Of a DNA stretch of 6,722 bases, positions 1 to 5,904 are shown in pieces (position 1 is the first letter of the stretch; every line of letters starts with the position of its first letter). The notes beneath the pieces were generated by a model. The model searched no databases and was not told the origin of the DNA. It saw only the letters and a program-made list of their open reading frames with translations. The DNA lies in assembly GCA_964384805.1 (NCBI GenBank), contig CAYLLO010000049.1:1-6722 (forward strand). The letters run 5' to 3'. The position numbers and the translations under genes were made by a program. Source of the DNA: HGM10611 sp964384805. GTDB taxonomy: Bacteria; Bacillota_I; Bacilli_A; ML615J-28; CAG-313.

Positions 1-412
1 TTCGCTAAAGATATTTTTGAATATAATCAGCGAAAAGGTAAAATGGAATATTTTGCTGCTAATCTGGTGTATAATACAATTTATAATAGACATTTATTAT
101 TAACTGATAATTTTCCTCACACAATGATTAAAACAATTAATGATGCTTTAAAATCAAAAGACCCGATAGAATTAGATAAATTAGAAGCTTGAATTGATAG
201 TTCTTTAGATTTTGATAAACTTACAGATATGATTCAAATTATTTATTTTATAAAGTTGGTTTTTACTATAATGAATTATTACATTATACAATTCAAGAAA
301 AAGTAAAATTCGTGAGTATCTTAAAATAATGTATTTGATAGGTAATGAATATCACAAAGTTAAAAATCCTAAAACTAAAGAACTTTATAATAAGAAGGAA
401 TTAGATGAGTAG
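1..412 (+). pseudogene. Broken 3' part of an unrecognised gene
   Basis: Seen: an open frame runs from the window edge (FAKDIFEYNQRKGK...) to a TGA at 190-192. Good protein-like sequence continues in the same frame after it (IDSSLDFDKLTDM), then moves to frame 3 near 249 (YKVGFYYNELLHYTIQEK) and to frame 2 near 308 (REYLKIMYLIGNEYHKVK), ending at TAG 410-412. Read together the pieces give about 135 residues of a mostly helical, charged, soluble protein, so one stop and two frame changes have broken a former gene. The TAG lies two bases before the ATG of the recombinase remnant, as in a former operon. I do not recognise the family and assign no function. The 5' end lies outside the window. Confidence 0.55.
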
Positions 413-414
413 TT

Positions 415-640
415 ATGACAAGAGTAAGTAAGAAACCTAAAGTAGAAAATATAGGTCATAAGAATGCTGTTATCTATGCAAGATACTCATCATCATCGTA
501 AAGTGAACAATCTATTGAAGGACAATTAAGGATCAATACTGAATTTGCTGAAAAGAGCGGATACACAATTATTAATACATATATTAATAGGGGTCATGAG
601 TGGTAAATCTGATGATAGACCAGCATTTTAAAAAGATGGT
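415..640 (+). pseudogene. Serine recombinase (resolvase/invertase), N-terminal remnant
   Basis: Seen: from ATG 415 the frame reads MTRVSKKPKVENIGHKNAVI then YARYSSSS, a TAA stop at 499-501, SEQSIEGQLRINTEFAEKSG and YTIINTYINRG. After a frame change near 592-598 it continues as MSGKSDDRPAF, then a second TAA at 629-631. YARYSS carries the likely catalytic serine of the family. The pattern SIEGQ...FAEKxGY...Y-I-R-x-MSGK-x-DRPxF is the usual N-terminal resolvase domain of serine recombinases. Known: such enzymes move phages, integrative elements and transposons, with the N-terminal serine attacking DNA. The DNA-binding recombinase and zinc-ribbon parts are missing, so the gene is truncated and dead. 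AAGAAGGAA at 392-400 lies 14 bases before the ATG and could be its old ribosome binding site, though the spacing is long. Only the family assignment is firm; the substrate is unknown. Confidence 0.8.
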
Positions 641-664
641 TTATGTAATGAATACAATGGGGCA

Positions 665-929
665 ATTGCTTATGAAAATGTAAATTCACTTATTATTATG
701 CCCATTTTTATACATGACTATGTATACATCCGTTTTTAGATGGTAATAGAAGAATGAGTGGACTTTTGATAGCTTTGATTTTATATCGCTCTGGTTTATA
801 TGTTGAATAACACATATCTTTAGAAGAGAAAATAGTTAAAAACAAAAAATGTATTATAATGATTTTGAAAAATGTATCAATATTGATCAAAAAATTAATT
901 ATCTATTTCAATGGTTAAGGCTGCGATAA
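665..929 (+). pseudogene. Fic-domain protein, C-terminal remnant
   Basis: Seen: frame 1 from 721 reads CIHPFLDGNRRM, then SGLLIALILYRSGLYVE, a TAA at 784-810 region (after YVE), and HISLEEKIVKNK. After a frame change near 850 it continues in frame 3 as YYNDFEKC...QWLRLR and stops at TAA 927-929. Upstream, frame 2 gives FIHDYVYI, which would join the motif with a one-base shift near 720. Known: HPFxDGNGR is the catalytic motif of Fic AMP-transferases, which modify proteins with AMP or similar groups, often as toxins or in regulation. The segment after it (LLxLLLYxSGYxVxxYISLE) also fits Fic proteins. Here the second glycine of the motif is arginine (DGNRR) and there are stops and frame shifts, so the gene is inactive. 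The N-terminal half is absent, and the boundary with the recombinase remnant between about 630 and 690 is unclear. Confidence 0.75.
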
Positions 930-977
930 ATAAGCAAATAGTAAATTTAAAAAATGATATAAGGAAGAAGTGATAAT

Positions 978-1436
978 ATGACAATGGCAGAAAAGGCACA
1001 AAAATATTTTTTAGAAGGATATACATGTTCGCAAGCGGTTGCTTTAGCATTTGTTGATTTAACAACCTTAACTAAAGAAGATATGAGTAAAATTTCCTTA
1101 CCACTAGGAGGTGGACTTGGAAGACTTAGATTAACTTGTGGCGCAATAACAGGGGCATCATTGATAATTGGTTTGTTATTTTCTGAAAGTGAAGTATCAG
1201 AAAAAAATAAATTAAGTATTTATGAAAGAGTAAGATTGGTTGCTAGTCGCTTTGTGGAAAAAGAAAAGACGTTAAATTGTCAGGAATTACTAGAATTTGC
1301 CAATTTAGAAGCAGAAGTTGGTGGAACACCAGAAAAAAGAACAAATGAATATTATCAAAAAAGACCTTGTGCAAGAATTGTTTTTTTGGCTGCTGATATT
1401 TTAGAACAATATTTAAAAGAAGAGAACATATTATAG
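978..1436 (+). CDS. C_GCAxxG_C_C family putative redox protein
   Basis: A 152-residue soluble protein matching the C_GCAxxG_C_C family of small cysteine-motif proteins. Family signs: an N-terminal helix ending in GYTCSQAV (Cys17), a glycine-rich turn LGGGLGRL (43-50), CGAITG (54-59, the CGAxxG core), and spaced cysteines at 101 (LNCQELL) and 131 (RPCARIV). Known: the conserved cysteines suggest a redox or metal-binding role, but the biochemical function is not established. The start is ATG 978 with AAGGAAGAAG at 961-970 as ribosome binding site; ATG 984 (MAEKAQ) is a possible alternative. There is no signal peptide or membrane segment, so it is probably cytoplasmic. azlC starts 28 bases after its stop on the same strand, so co-transcription is likely. 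I see no convincing promoter in the 48 bases between the Fic remnant and this gene. Family call fairly sure; role unknown. Confidence 0.85.
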   Translation: MTMAEKAQKYFLEGYTCSQAVALAFVDLTTLTKEDMSKISLPLGGGLGRLRLTCGAITGASLIIGLLFSESEVSEKNKLSIYERVRLVASRFVEKEKTLNCQELLEFANLEAEVGGTPEKRTNEYYQKRPCARIVFLAADILEQYLKEENIL

Positions 1437-1464
1437 TATATATTAATAACATAGTGAGAAGTTT

Positions 1465-2187
1465 ATGAACAAAAAGATAAAAAATACGGATTTTTTGGAA
1501 GGACTAAAAAGTGGTGTACCAATTGGACTAGGGTATTTATCGGTTTCTTTTACTTTTGGAATAATGTCCACTAGTTTAGGACTAAATTGGTGGCAAACTA
1601 TTCTTATTTCGATGACAACTTTAACTTCAGCTGGTCAGCTTGCGGGAATTGGTATAATGGTATTACCTGGAATGTATATTGAAATGTTAGTATCACAATT
1701 GACAATAAATATTAGATATGCCTTTATGTCAATATCTTTATCACAGAAACTTGATTCAAAATTTAAAGGTATTTTTAAGTGGTTATTGGGATTTTTTATT
1801 ACTGACGAAATATTTGCTTTGGCTATATCTAAAAATAAGATAACTCGTTCTTTTTTCTTAGGTATAGGGGTTGCCCCATATATAGGTTGGACAATTGGAA
1901 CTTTGGCTGGGGCCATTCTAGGCAACGTTTTCCCAGAATTAATTATGAATGCTTTGTGTATTGCTATATATGGAATGTTTATAGCTATTATTGTTCCAGT
2001 ATGTAAAAAAGAGTTTAAAACACTGATTGTCGTCATAATAGCCGGAATACTAAGTGTATTATTTTATTATCTACCATATTTAAAGGGGATTACAAGTGGT
2101 TTATCAATTAGCATATCTGCAATTGTTGCGGCAATAATTGGAACAATTGTTTTTCCCAAAAAGGCGGAAGATGAAAATGAATGTTAA
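1465..2187 (+). CDS. azlC: AzlC, branched-chain amino acid exporter large subunit
   Basis: A 240-residue integral membrane protein of the AzlC family, normal in length. With AzlD it forms an exporter that removes branched-chain amino acids (known for the AzlCD/BrnFE type); substrates here are inferred. Family signs: an N-terminal GVPIGLGYLSVSFTFGI segment (18-33), TSAGQLAGI (54-62), the conserved LTINIRYAFMSISLS (79-93), TDEIFALA (113-120), and APYIGWTIGTLAGAILG (137-153). Several hydrophobic membrane stretches follow to the end (about 160-178, 186-204, 212-230), with a short charged tail. The start ATG 1465 is preceded by GAGAAG at 1456-1461, a weak and close ribosome binding site, which fits translation coupled to the gene upstream. 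The 3' end overlaps azlD in another frame. A complete gene with no oddities in its reading frame. Confidence 0.92.
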   Translation: MNKKIKNTDFLEGLKSGVPIGLGYLSVSFTFGIMSTSLGLNWWQTILISMTTLTSAGQLAGIGIMVLPGMYIEMLVSQLTINIRYAFMSISLSQKLDSKFKGIFKWLLGFFITDEIFALAISKNKITRSFFLGIGVAPYIGWTIGTLAGAILGNVFPELIMNALCIAIYGMFIAIIVPVCKKEFKTLIVVIIAGILSVLFYYLPYLKGITSGLSISISAIVAAIIGTIVFPKKAEDENEC

Positions 2188-2497
2188 AGAATTTTTTGTA
2201 TATTTGTTGATAATGGCTGGTTCAACTTATTTAATAAGAGTAATCCCTTTTATTATTATTCATAAAAAAATAACTAATAAATATATTAATTCTTTTCTTT
2301 ATTATATACCATATACAGTTTTAACAGCGATGACTTTTCCAGTCTCTTTGTATGCTACTGGTCATATTATATCGGCCGTATTAGGATTGATTTGTTCTTG
2401 TTTTGTTTCTTTAAAAGGGAAAAGTTTAACTATTGTTGCGTTAGTTTCGAGCGGAGTAGTTCTTGTTTGCGAAGTATTAATAATGTTATTTAATTAA
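2177..2497 (+). CDS. azlD: AzlD, branched-chain amino acid exporter small subunit
   Basis: A 106-residue membrane protein of the AzlD family, the small partner of AzlC in branched-chain amino acid export. It shows TYLIRVIPF near the N-terminus (family T-x-L-x-R-x-x-PF), then YIPYTVLTAMTFP (the usual Y-x-PYxVL segment), followed by two further hydrophobic helices, giving three to four membrane segments. The frame is open from ATG 2138, but that start would lie deep inside azlC. ATG 2177 is preferred because GGCGGAAG at 2163-2170 sits six bases before it; ATG 2171 (adding MK) is the main alternative. The overlap with azlC is 11 bases, typical of translational coupling. The stop lies within or beside the -35 region of the next promoter. 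Confidence 0.9.
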   Translation: MNVKEFFVYLLIMAGSTYLIRVIPFIIIHKKITNKYINSFLYYIPYTVLTAMTFPVSLYATGHIISAVLGLICSCFVSLKGKSLTIVALVSSGVVLVCEVLIMLFN

Positions 2498-2522
2498 AAA
2501 ATAAAAAGCTTTATGCTATAAT
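2494..2522 (+). promoter_or_regulatory. Extended -10 promoter at the azlD stop
   Basis: TATAAT at 2517-2522 is preceded by TGC (2514-2516), making an extended -10 box. A weak -35 (TTAAAA, 4 of 6 matches to TTGACA) lies at 2494-2499 with a 17-bp spacer, overlapping the azlD stop codon. The same TGC-TATAAT block occurs in the promoter at 2744-2772. The predicted start is near 2529, about 90 bases before the hairpin at 2617. Sequence match only. Confidence 0.5.
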
Positions 2523-2528
2523 GAGGCC

Positions 2529-2643
2529 AAAGTAGGGTAAGAAAATTAACAAAGATTTTAATCAAAGACGATAAGTGATTAATTGGAAGTATTATAAAAT
2601 GATTAATAATATAATTAAGGTTCTAGAATTATAGAACCTTTTT
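2529..2643 (+). ncRNA. Candidate short RNA or attenuated leader
   Basis: A stretch of about 115 bases bounded by an extended -10 promoter on the left and a terminator hairpin with a U-run on the right. I see no convincing ORF in it: no start codon with a good ribosome binding site followed by a coding-like frame. It is AT-rich with small local inverted repeats such as ATTAA...TTAAT near 2549-2566. I checked by eye for T-box, purine, SAM and preQ1 riboswitch cores and found no convincing match. It could be a free-standing small RNA, or an attenuator leader whose read-through would feed the cupin-transketolase-prs operon 200 bases downstream. It could also be non-functional spacer carrying the azlCD terminator. 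A candidate only. Confidence 0.3.
2617..2643 (+). terminator. Rho-independent terminator
   Basis: A perfect 9-bp stem, AAGGTTCTA (2617-2625) with TAGAACCTT (2632-2640), closes a six-base loop GAATTA, and the T-run continues to 2643. It can end transcripts from azlCD, from the promoter at 2494-2522, or both. There is little GC in the stem, as expected for this AT-rich genome. Confidence 0.8.
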
Positions 2644-2743
2644 ATATCCTATAATTTACAACAAAAATAGGAAAAAATCGTTTAATATATTAACAAAAAA
2701 TAAAAAAGTAATACGTTTTCAAATTTTTGTTATATCAATAAAA

Positions 2744-2772
2744 CTTACAACTTTTATAATTTGTGCTATAAT
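2744..2772 (+). promoter_or_regulatory. Promoter of the cupin-transketolase-prs operon
   Basis: TATAAT at 2767-2772 with TGC immediately upstream (2764-2766) forms an extended -10 element. CTTACA at 2744-2749 (4 of 6 matches to TTGACA) is spaced by 17 bp. The predicted start is near 2779, giving a leader of about 60 bases before the cupin ATG. A second TATAAT at 2755-2760 has no acceptable -35 and is probably not the main promoter. It reads into the gene cluster at 2840-6093, which has no other obvious promoter. Confidence 0.65.
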
Positions 2773-2790
2773 AATGATATGACATTTTAA

Positions 2791-2797
2791 AGAGGAG
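2791..2797 (+). promoter_or_regulatory. Strong Shine-Dalgarno sequence with no nearby start
   Basis: AGAGGAG is a good ribosome binding site, but the ATG that directly abuts it (2798) gives only Met-Tyr-Asn before a stop and has no spacing. The ATG at 2814 gives Met-Ile before a stop. The cupin ATG at 2840 is 42 bases away, unless the hairpin at 2800-2828 folds and brings it nearer. The cupin otherwise has only a weak local AGG (2830-2832). Confidence 0.4.
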
Positions 2798-2799
2798 AT

Positions 2800-2828
2800 G
2801 TATAATTAAAAGTATGATTTAATTATAC
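2800..2828 (+). repeat. Perfect 11-bp inverted repeat before the cupin gene
   Basis: GTATAATTAAA (2800-2810) and TTTAATTATAC (2818-2828) are exact reverse complements around a seven-base spacer AGTATGA. It lies downstream of the promoter and between the strong ribosome binding site and the cupin start. It may be a repressor operator or an mRNA hairpin that influences translation. There is no U-run after it, so it is not a terminator. The all-AT arms make a fairly weak RNA stem. Confidence 0.6.
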
Positions 2829-2839
2829 TAGGTAAACAC

Positions 2840-3172
2840 ATGATTATTGATTTAAATAAATTACCAATAAAAACCATGGTTAATTTTAATGGAGGAGAAA
2901 AAGAATTAAGTGCTCATATGTTTATAGACGAAGGGGGCAATAAAATTTTCTTTGGAAAATTAACTCCTGGTGCATCAATTGGGTTGCATACACATGAAAC
3001 TAGTTGTGAGATTATTTATATTTTAAAAGGTAACGGGAAAGTGTTGTACGATAATGAAGAGTACAAATTATCGGCAGGGCTTTGCCATTATTGTCCTAAA
3101 GGACATACACATAGTTTAATTAATGATAGCAATGAAGATTTAGATTTCTTTGCTGTAGTACCAATTCAATAG
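2840..3172 (+). CDS. Small single-domain cupin protein
   Basis: A 110-residue single cupin domain (cupin_2 type), a compact beta-barrel. Motif 1 is at 44-64: GLHTHETSCE with metal ligands His50, His52 and Glu57, ending at Gly64. Motif 2 is at 80-95: GLCHYCPKGHTHSLIN, with Pro86, Gly88, His91 and Asn95. All four usual metal ligands are present, so a metal-binding fold is expected. Small cupins include sugar-phosphate isomerases, dioxygenases and simple ligand sensors, so the sequence alone does not give the reaction. Position as first gene of an operon with transketolase and prs suggests, by inference only, handling or sensing of a sugar or sugar phosphate. The start ATG 2840 has a weak AGG at 2830-2832 and an unusual leader. 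Its TAG stop is part of the AGGAGG-like ribosome binding site of the next gene, so translation is probably coupled. Confidence 0.9.
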   Translation: MIIDLNKLPIKTMVNFNGGEKELSAHMFIDEGGNKIFFGKLTPGASIGLHTHETSCEIIYILKGNGKVLYDNEEYKLSAGLCHYCPKGHTHSLINDSNEDLDFFAVVPIQ

Positions 3173-3180
3173 GAGGATGT

Positions 3181-3987
3181 ATGAATAATCTTGTTCAAAT
3201 TGCTAAAGAAATTAGGATTTTAACTTTGAAATGTATTTCATCAATCGGGGCAGGGCATATTGGTGGTAGTTTGTCAATAGTAGATGTATTAACTTCTTTG
3301 TATTATAAAGAAATGAATATTGATCCTAAAAATCCTAAAAAAGAAGGTCGTGATCGTTTAGTTGTATCTAAAGGACACGCAGGGCCAGCAGTATATGCTA
3401 CTCTTGCTCATAAAGGATATTTTGCTGAAGAGAAATTGTATACTCTAAACCAATATGGTACTGACTTGCCATCACATTGTGATATGAATAAAACTCCTGG
3501 AGTTGATATGACGACTGGATCTTTGGGCCAAGGTCTATCTTGTGCTATAGGCTTAGCATTAGGTTCAAAAATTAAAAATGATAATGCGACTATATATGCT
3601 ATAATTGGAGATGGGGAATCTCAAGAAGGTCAAATATGGGAAGGGGCTCTTTTTGCTAGCCATAAAAAGTTGGACAACTTAATTGTTTTTTTAGACTATA
3701 ATCATATGCAATTAGATGGGTATTTAGAAGAAATAAATGATTCAGGGAACATGATAGATAAGTTTAAAAGTTTTGGGTTTGATACTTATTCAATTGACGG
3801 ACATAATATTGAAGAAATATGCCATACTATTGAAAAAGCCAAAAAAGTATTTGGTAAACCTCATATGATTGTTTTGAACACTATTAAGGGTAAAGGGGTA
3901 TCATTTGCGGAAAAGGCGGGACCTAGTTGTCATAGTATGCCGATTTCTAAAGAGACTTTAGAGAAAGCTCTTGAAGAATTGAAATAA
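3181..3987 (+). CDS. Transketolase, N-terminal (TPP-binding) subunit
   Basis: A 268-residue protein equal to the N-terminal third to half of a full transketolase; in this split form the two halves are separate genes. Transketolase moves two-carbon ketol units between sugar phosphates in the non-oxidative pentose phosphate pathway, using thiamine pyrophosphate (TPP). Seen: GAGHIGGSLS (23-32), SKGHAGPA (63-70), TGSLGQGLS (112-120), and the TPP motif IGDGE...N with GDG at 143-145 and Asn174, followed by QLDG. IKGKGVSF (235-242) is also typical. The ribosome binding site AGGAGG at 3171-3176 lies just before ATG 3181. The C-terminal half follows 13 bases later. Split transketolases also include enzymes for other sugars (such as apulose 4-phosphate), so the exact substrate is inferred from prs next door. 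No accepted symbol for the half-gene. Confidence 0.93.
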   Translation: MNNLVQIAKEIRILTLKCISSIGAGHIGGSLSIVDVLTSLYYKEMNIDPKNPKKEGRDRLVVSKGHAGPAVYATLAHKGYFAEEKLYTLNQYGTDLPSHCDMNKTPGVDMTTGSLGQGLSCAIGLALGSKIKNDNATIYAIIGDGESQEGQIWEGALFASHKKLDNLIVFLDYNHMQLDGYLEEINDSGNMIDKFKSFGFDTYSIDGHNIEEICHTIEKAKKVFGKPHMIVLNTIKGKGVSFAEKAGPSCHSMPISKETLEKALEELK

Positions 3988-4000
3988 GGGGGCTAAAGGA

Positions 4001-4918
4001 ATGGAATTTAGACAAGCGTTATGTAACACCTTAACTGAATTAATGGAAAAAAATGAAAAAATATGCGTAATAGATGCTGATTTAGCAAAACCTAATGGAA
4101 CATTTCCGTTATATGAAAAGTTTCCTAATCGCTGTTTTAATGCGGGTATTTCGGAAGCTAATATGGCAAGTGTTGCGGCGGGACTTGCGGCATATGGGAT
4201 GATACCTTTTATTGTAACTTTTACTCCATTTGCAAGTAGGAGAATCTGTGACCAAATAGCGGTATCGATTGCTTATGCCAAACAAAAGGTAATCATTATT
4301 GGTACTGATCCGGGTATTACTGCCGAACTTAATGGTGGAACACATATGAGTTTTGAAGATGTATCTGTATTAAGGGCAATACCTACAATGTTGATATATG
4401 ATGCGACAGATGCAAATCAACTTTCTCAAGCAATACCACAATTAATCGCTTATGATGGGCCAGTTTATGTGAGAATGCCTAGAAAATCTCGCCCTGATAT
4501 ATATAAAGAAGGGTATGAATTTAAATTAGGTAAAGCTGATATTGTAAAAGAAGGGAAAGATGTTACAATTATTTCTACAGGCACAATGGTCTATGAATCA
4601 CTTGTTGCGGCAAATGAATTAGAAGAAGAGGGAATTAGTGCTGAAGTAATTAGTGTTAATACAATAAAACCTTTAGATGAAGAAACGATTCTTGCGTCTA
4701 TCAAAAAAACTAACAAGGCGATTACTTGTGAAAATCACAATATTATTGGGGGATTATATTCTGCTGTAGCAGAAATGCTGTGTAAAGAATATCCAATGCC
4801 TTTAGAAAGTATTGGAATTAAAGATCGATTTGGACAAGTAGGTAAGTATTCAGATTTATTACGAGCCTATAATATGACACCAAAAGATATAAAATTATTA
4901 GTGAAGAATATACTATAG
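4001..4918 (+). CDS. Transketolase, C-terminal (pyrimidine-binding) subunit
   Basis: A 305-residue partner of the preceding subunit, forming the TPP pyrimidine-binding domain and the C-terminal domain. Seen: DADLAKPNGT (25-34), FNAGISEANMASVAAGLA (46-63) with Glu52, the glutamate that activates TPP in this family, FTPFASRRICDQI (74-86), GGTHMSFEDVSVLRAIP (112-128) with His115, and VRMPRKSRP (157-165). The C-terminal domain carries ISTGTMV (191-197), VNTIKPLD (219-226) and ENHNIIGGL (244-252). All domain landmarks are present, so it looks complete and active with the N-terminal half. ATG 4001 is preceded by AAGGGGG (3986-3992) at eight bases, and AAAGGA directly before it. The prs start follows nine bases after the stop. 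Confidence 0.93.
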   Translation: MEFRQALCNTLTELMEKNEKICVIDADLAKPNGTFPLYEKFPNRCFNAGISEANMASVAAGLAAYGMIPFIVTFTPFASRRICDQIAVSIAYAKQKVIIIGTDPGITAELNGGTHMSFEDVSVLRAIPTMLIYDATDANQLSQAIPQLIAYDGPVYVRMPRKSRPDIYKEGYEFKLGKADIVKEGKDVTIISTGTMVYESLVAANELEEEGISAEVISVNTIKPLDEETILASIKKTNKAITCENHNIIGGLYSAVAEMLCKEYPMPLESIGIKDRFGQVGKYSDLLRAYNMTPKDIKLLVKNIL

Positions 4919-4927
4919 GAGATAAAA

Positions 4928-5899
4928 ATGGCAACAGTACATGGTAAAAAGATTAAATTATTTAGCTTAAGTTCAAATGAAAAATTAGCAAAAGAAATTG
5001 CTGATTATGTTGGAATTTCACTTTCTGTTTGTAAAGTTCAAAGATTTGCAGATGGAGAAGTGTCTATTAATATTGATGAAACAGTTCGTGGGCATCAAGT
5101 TTTTGTAGTTCAATCTACTAATAAACCAGTAAACGATAATTATTTTGAATTGTTAATTATGATAGATGCTTTAAAAAGAGCATCGGCAAAGACTATAAAT
5201 GTTATTATGCCTTATTATGGTTATTCTAGACAAGACCGTAAAGCAGCTGCTCGTCAACCTATTTCTGCCAAATTAATAGCTGATTTATTGCAAGCGGCAG
5301 GAGCTGATAGAGTTTTATGTATAGATTTACATGCTGATCAAATTCAAGGTTTCTTTAATATACCTATCGATAACTTTAGAGCCTTACCTATTTTGGCTAA
5401 ATATTTTGTAGAAAAGAAAATAGAGGATGTTGTTGTGATTTCTCCAGACCATGGTGGTACAACAAGGGCTCGCCGTTTAGCAGAAGCATTAGAGGCCCCA
5501 CTTGCAATTATTGATAAACGTCGACCTCGACCTAATGTGGCGCAAGTAATGAATGTTATTGGGGAAGTAGAAGGTAAAAATGCAATTATTATAGACGATA
5601 TGGTTGATACAGCTGGAACATTGGTTGCTGCTGTTGAAATGCTTAAAATTAAAGGTGCAAAAGATATTTATTGTTGTTGTACACATCCTATTTTATCTGA
5701 TCCGGCTATTGAAAGAATTTCTAATTCAGCATTAAAAGAATTAGTTACGACAAACACTATTCAATTGGAAGAATACAAAAAAGAATGTCCAAAGATTGTG
5801 CAATTATCAGTTGCGGGATTAATAGGACAAGGAATTTTGAATATAGTTGATGACAAATCTGTAAGTGACTTATTTGAATATATTAAAAAAGAAGAGTAG
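4928..5899 (+). CDS. prs: Ribose-phosphate pyrophosphokinase (PRPP synthase)
   Basis: A 323-residue class I PRPP synthase of usual length. It transfers pyrophosphate from ATP to ribose 5-phosphate, making PRPP for purine, pyrimidine, NAD, histidine and tryptophan synthesis; cytoplasmic. Seen: RFADGEVSINI (39-49), PYYGYSRQDRK (95-105) of the ATP site, DLHADQIQGFF (133-143) with His134, SPDHGGTTRAR (172-182), the flexible catalytic loop DKRRPRPNVAQ (196-206) with Lys197 and Arg199, and the PRPP-binding IIDDMVDTAGTL (221-232). AGGAGA at 4917-4922 gives good spacing to ATG 4928 and overlaps the stop of the transketolase gene. It is placed last but one in the operon, directly using the ribose 5-phosphate that transketolase can make. 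Complete, with no missing key residue. Confidence 0.97.
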   Translation: MATVHGKKIKLFSLSSNEKLAKEIADYVGISLSVCKVQRFADGEVSINIDETVRGHQVFVVQSTNKPVNDNYFELLIMIDALKRASAKTINVIMPYYGYSRQDRKAAARQPISAKLIADLLQAAGADRVLCIDLHADQIQGFFNIPIDNFRALPILAKYFVEKKIEDVVVISPDHGGTTRARRLAEALEAPLAIIDKRRPRPNVAQVMNVIGEVEGKNAIIIDDMVDTAGTLVAAVEMLKIKGAKDIYCCCTHPILSDPAIERISNSALKELVTTNTIQLEEYKKECPKIVQLSVAGLIGQGILNIVDDKSVSDLFEYIKKEE

Positions 5900-5904
5900 T
5901 GTTT

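Noticed and set aside
708..890. 60-residue open frame on the minus strand
   Set aside because: It lies opposite the Fic remnant, which is recognisable on the plus strand; the sequence is low-complexity and has no ribosome binding site of note.
1635..2036. 133-residue open frame on the minus strand inside azlC
   Set aside because: It is antisense to a clear, complete AzlC frame and resembles no family I know; long antisense frames are common opposite membrane protein genes.
2138..2176. Upstream ATG 2138 as the azlD start
   Set aside because: It would overlap azlC by 50 bases and add residues (MEQLFFPKRR) not typical of AzlD, with no ribosome binding site; 2177 or 2171 fits better.
2529..2643. 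T-box or other known riboswitch
   Set aside because: The conserved T-box sequence near the terminator is absent and no purine, SAM or preQ1 core could be matched by eye; kept only as an unnamed candidate RNA.
2755..2760. TATAAT as a separate promoter
   Set aside because: No acceptable -35 at 16-18 bp and no TG extension; the TGC-TATAAT at 2764-2772 is the better candidate.
4109..4345. 78-residue minus-strand frame inside the transketolase C-terminal gene
   Set aside because: A shadow of a well-conserved gene with all motifs intact on the plus strand. The same reasoning removes minus-strand frames at 1243-1452 and 5489-5686.
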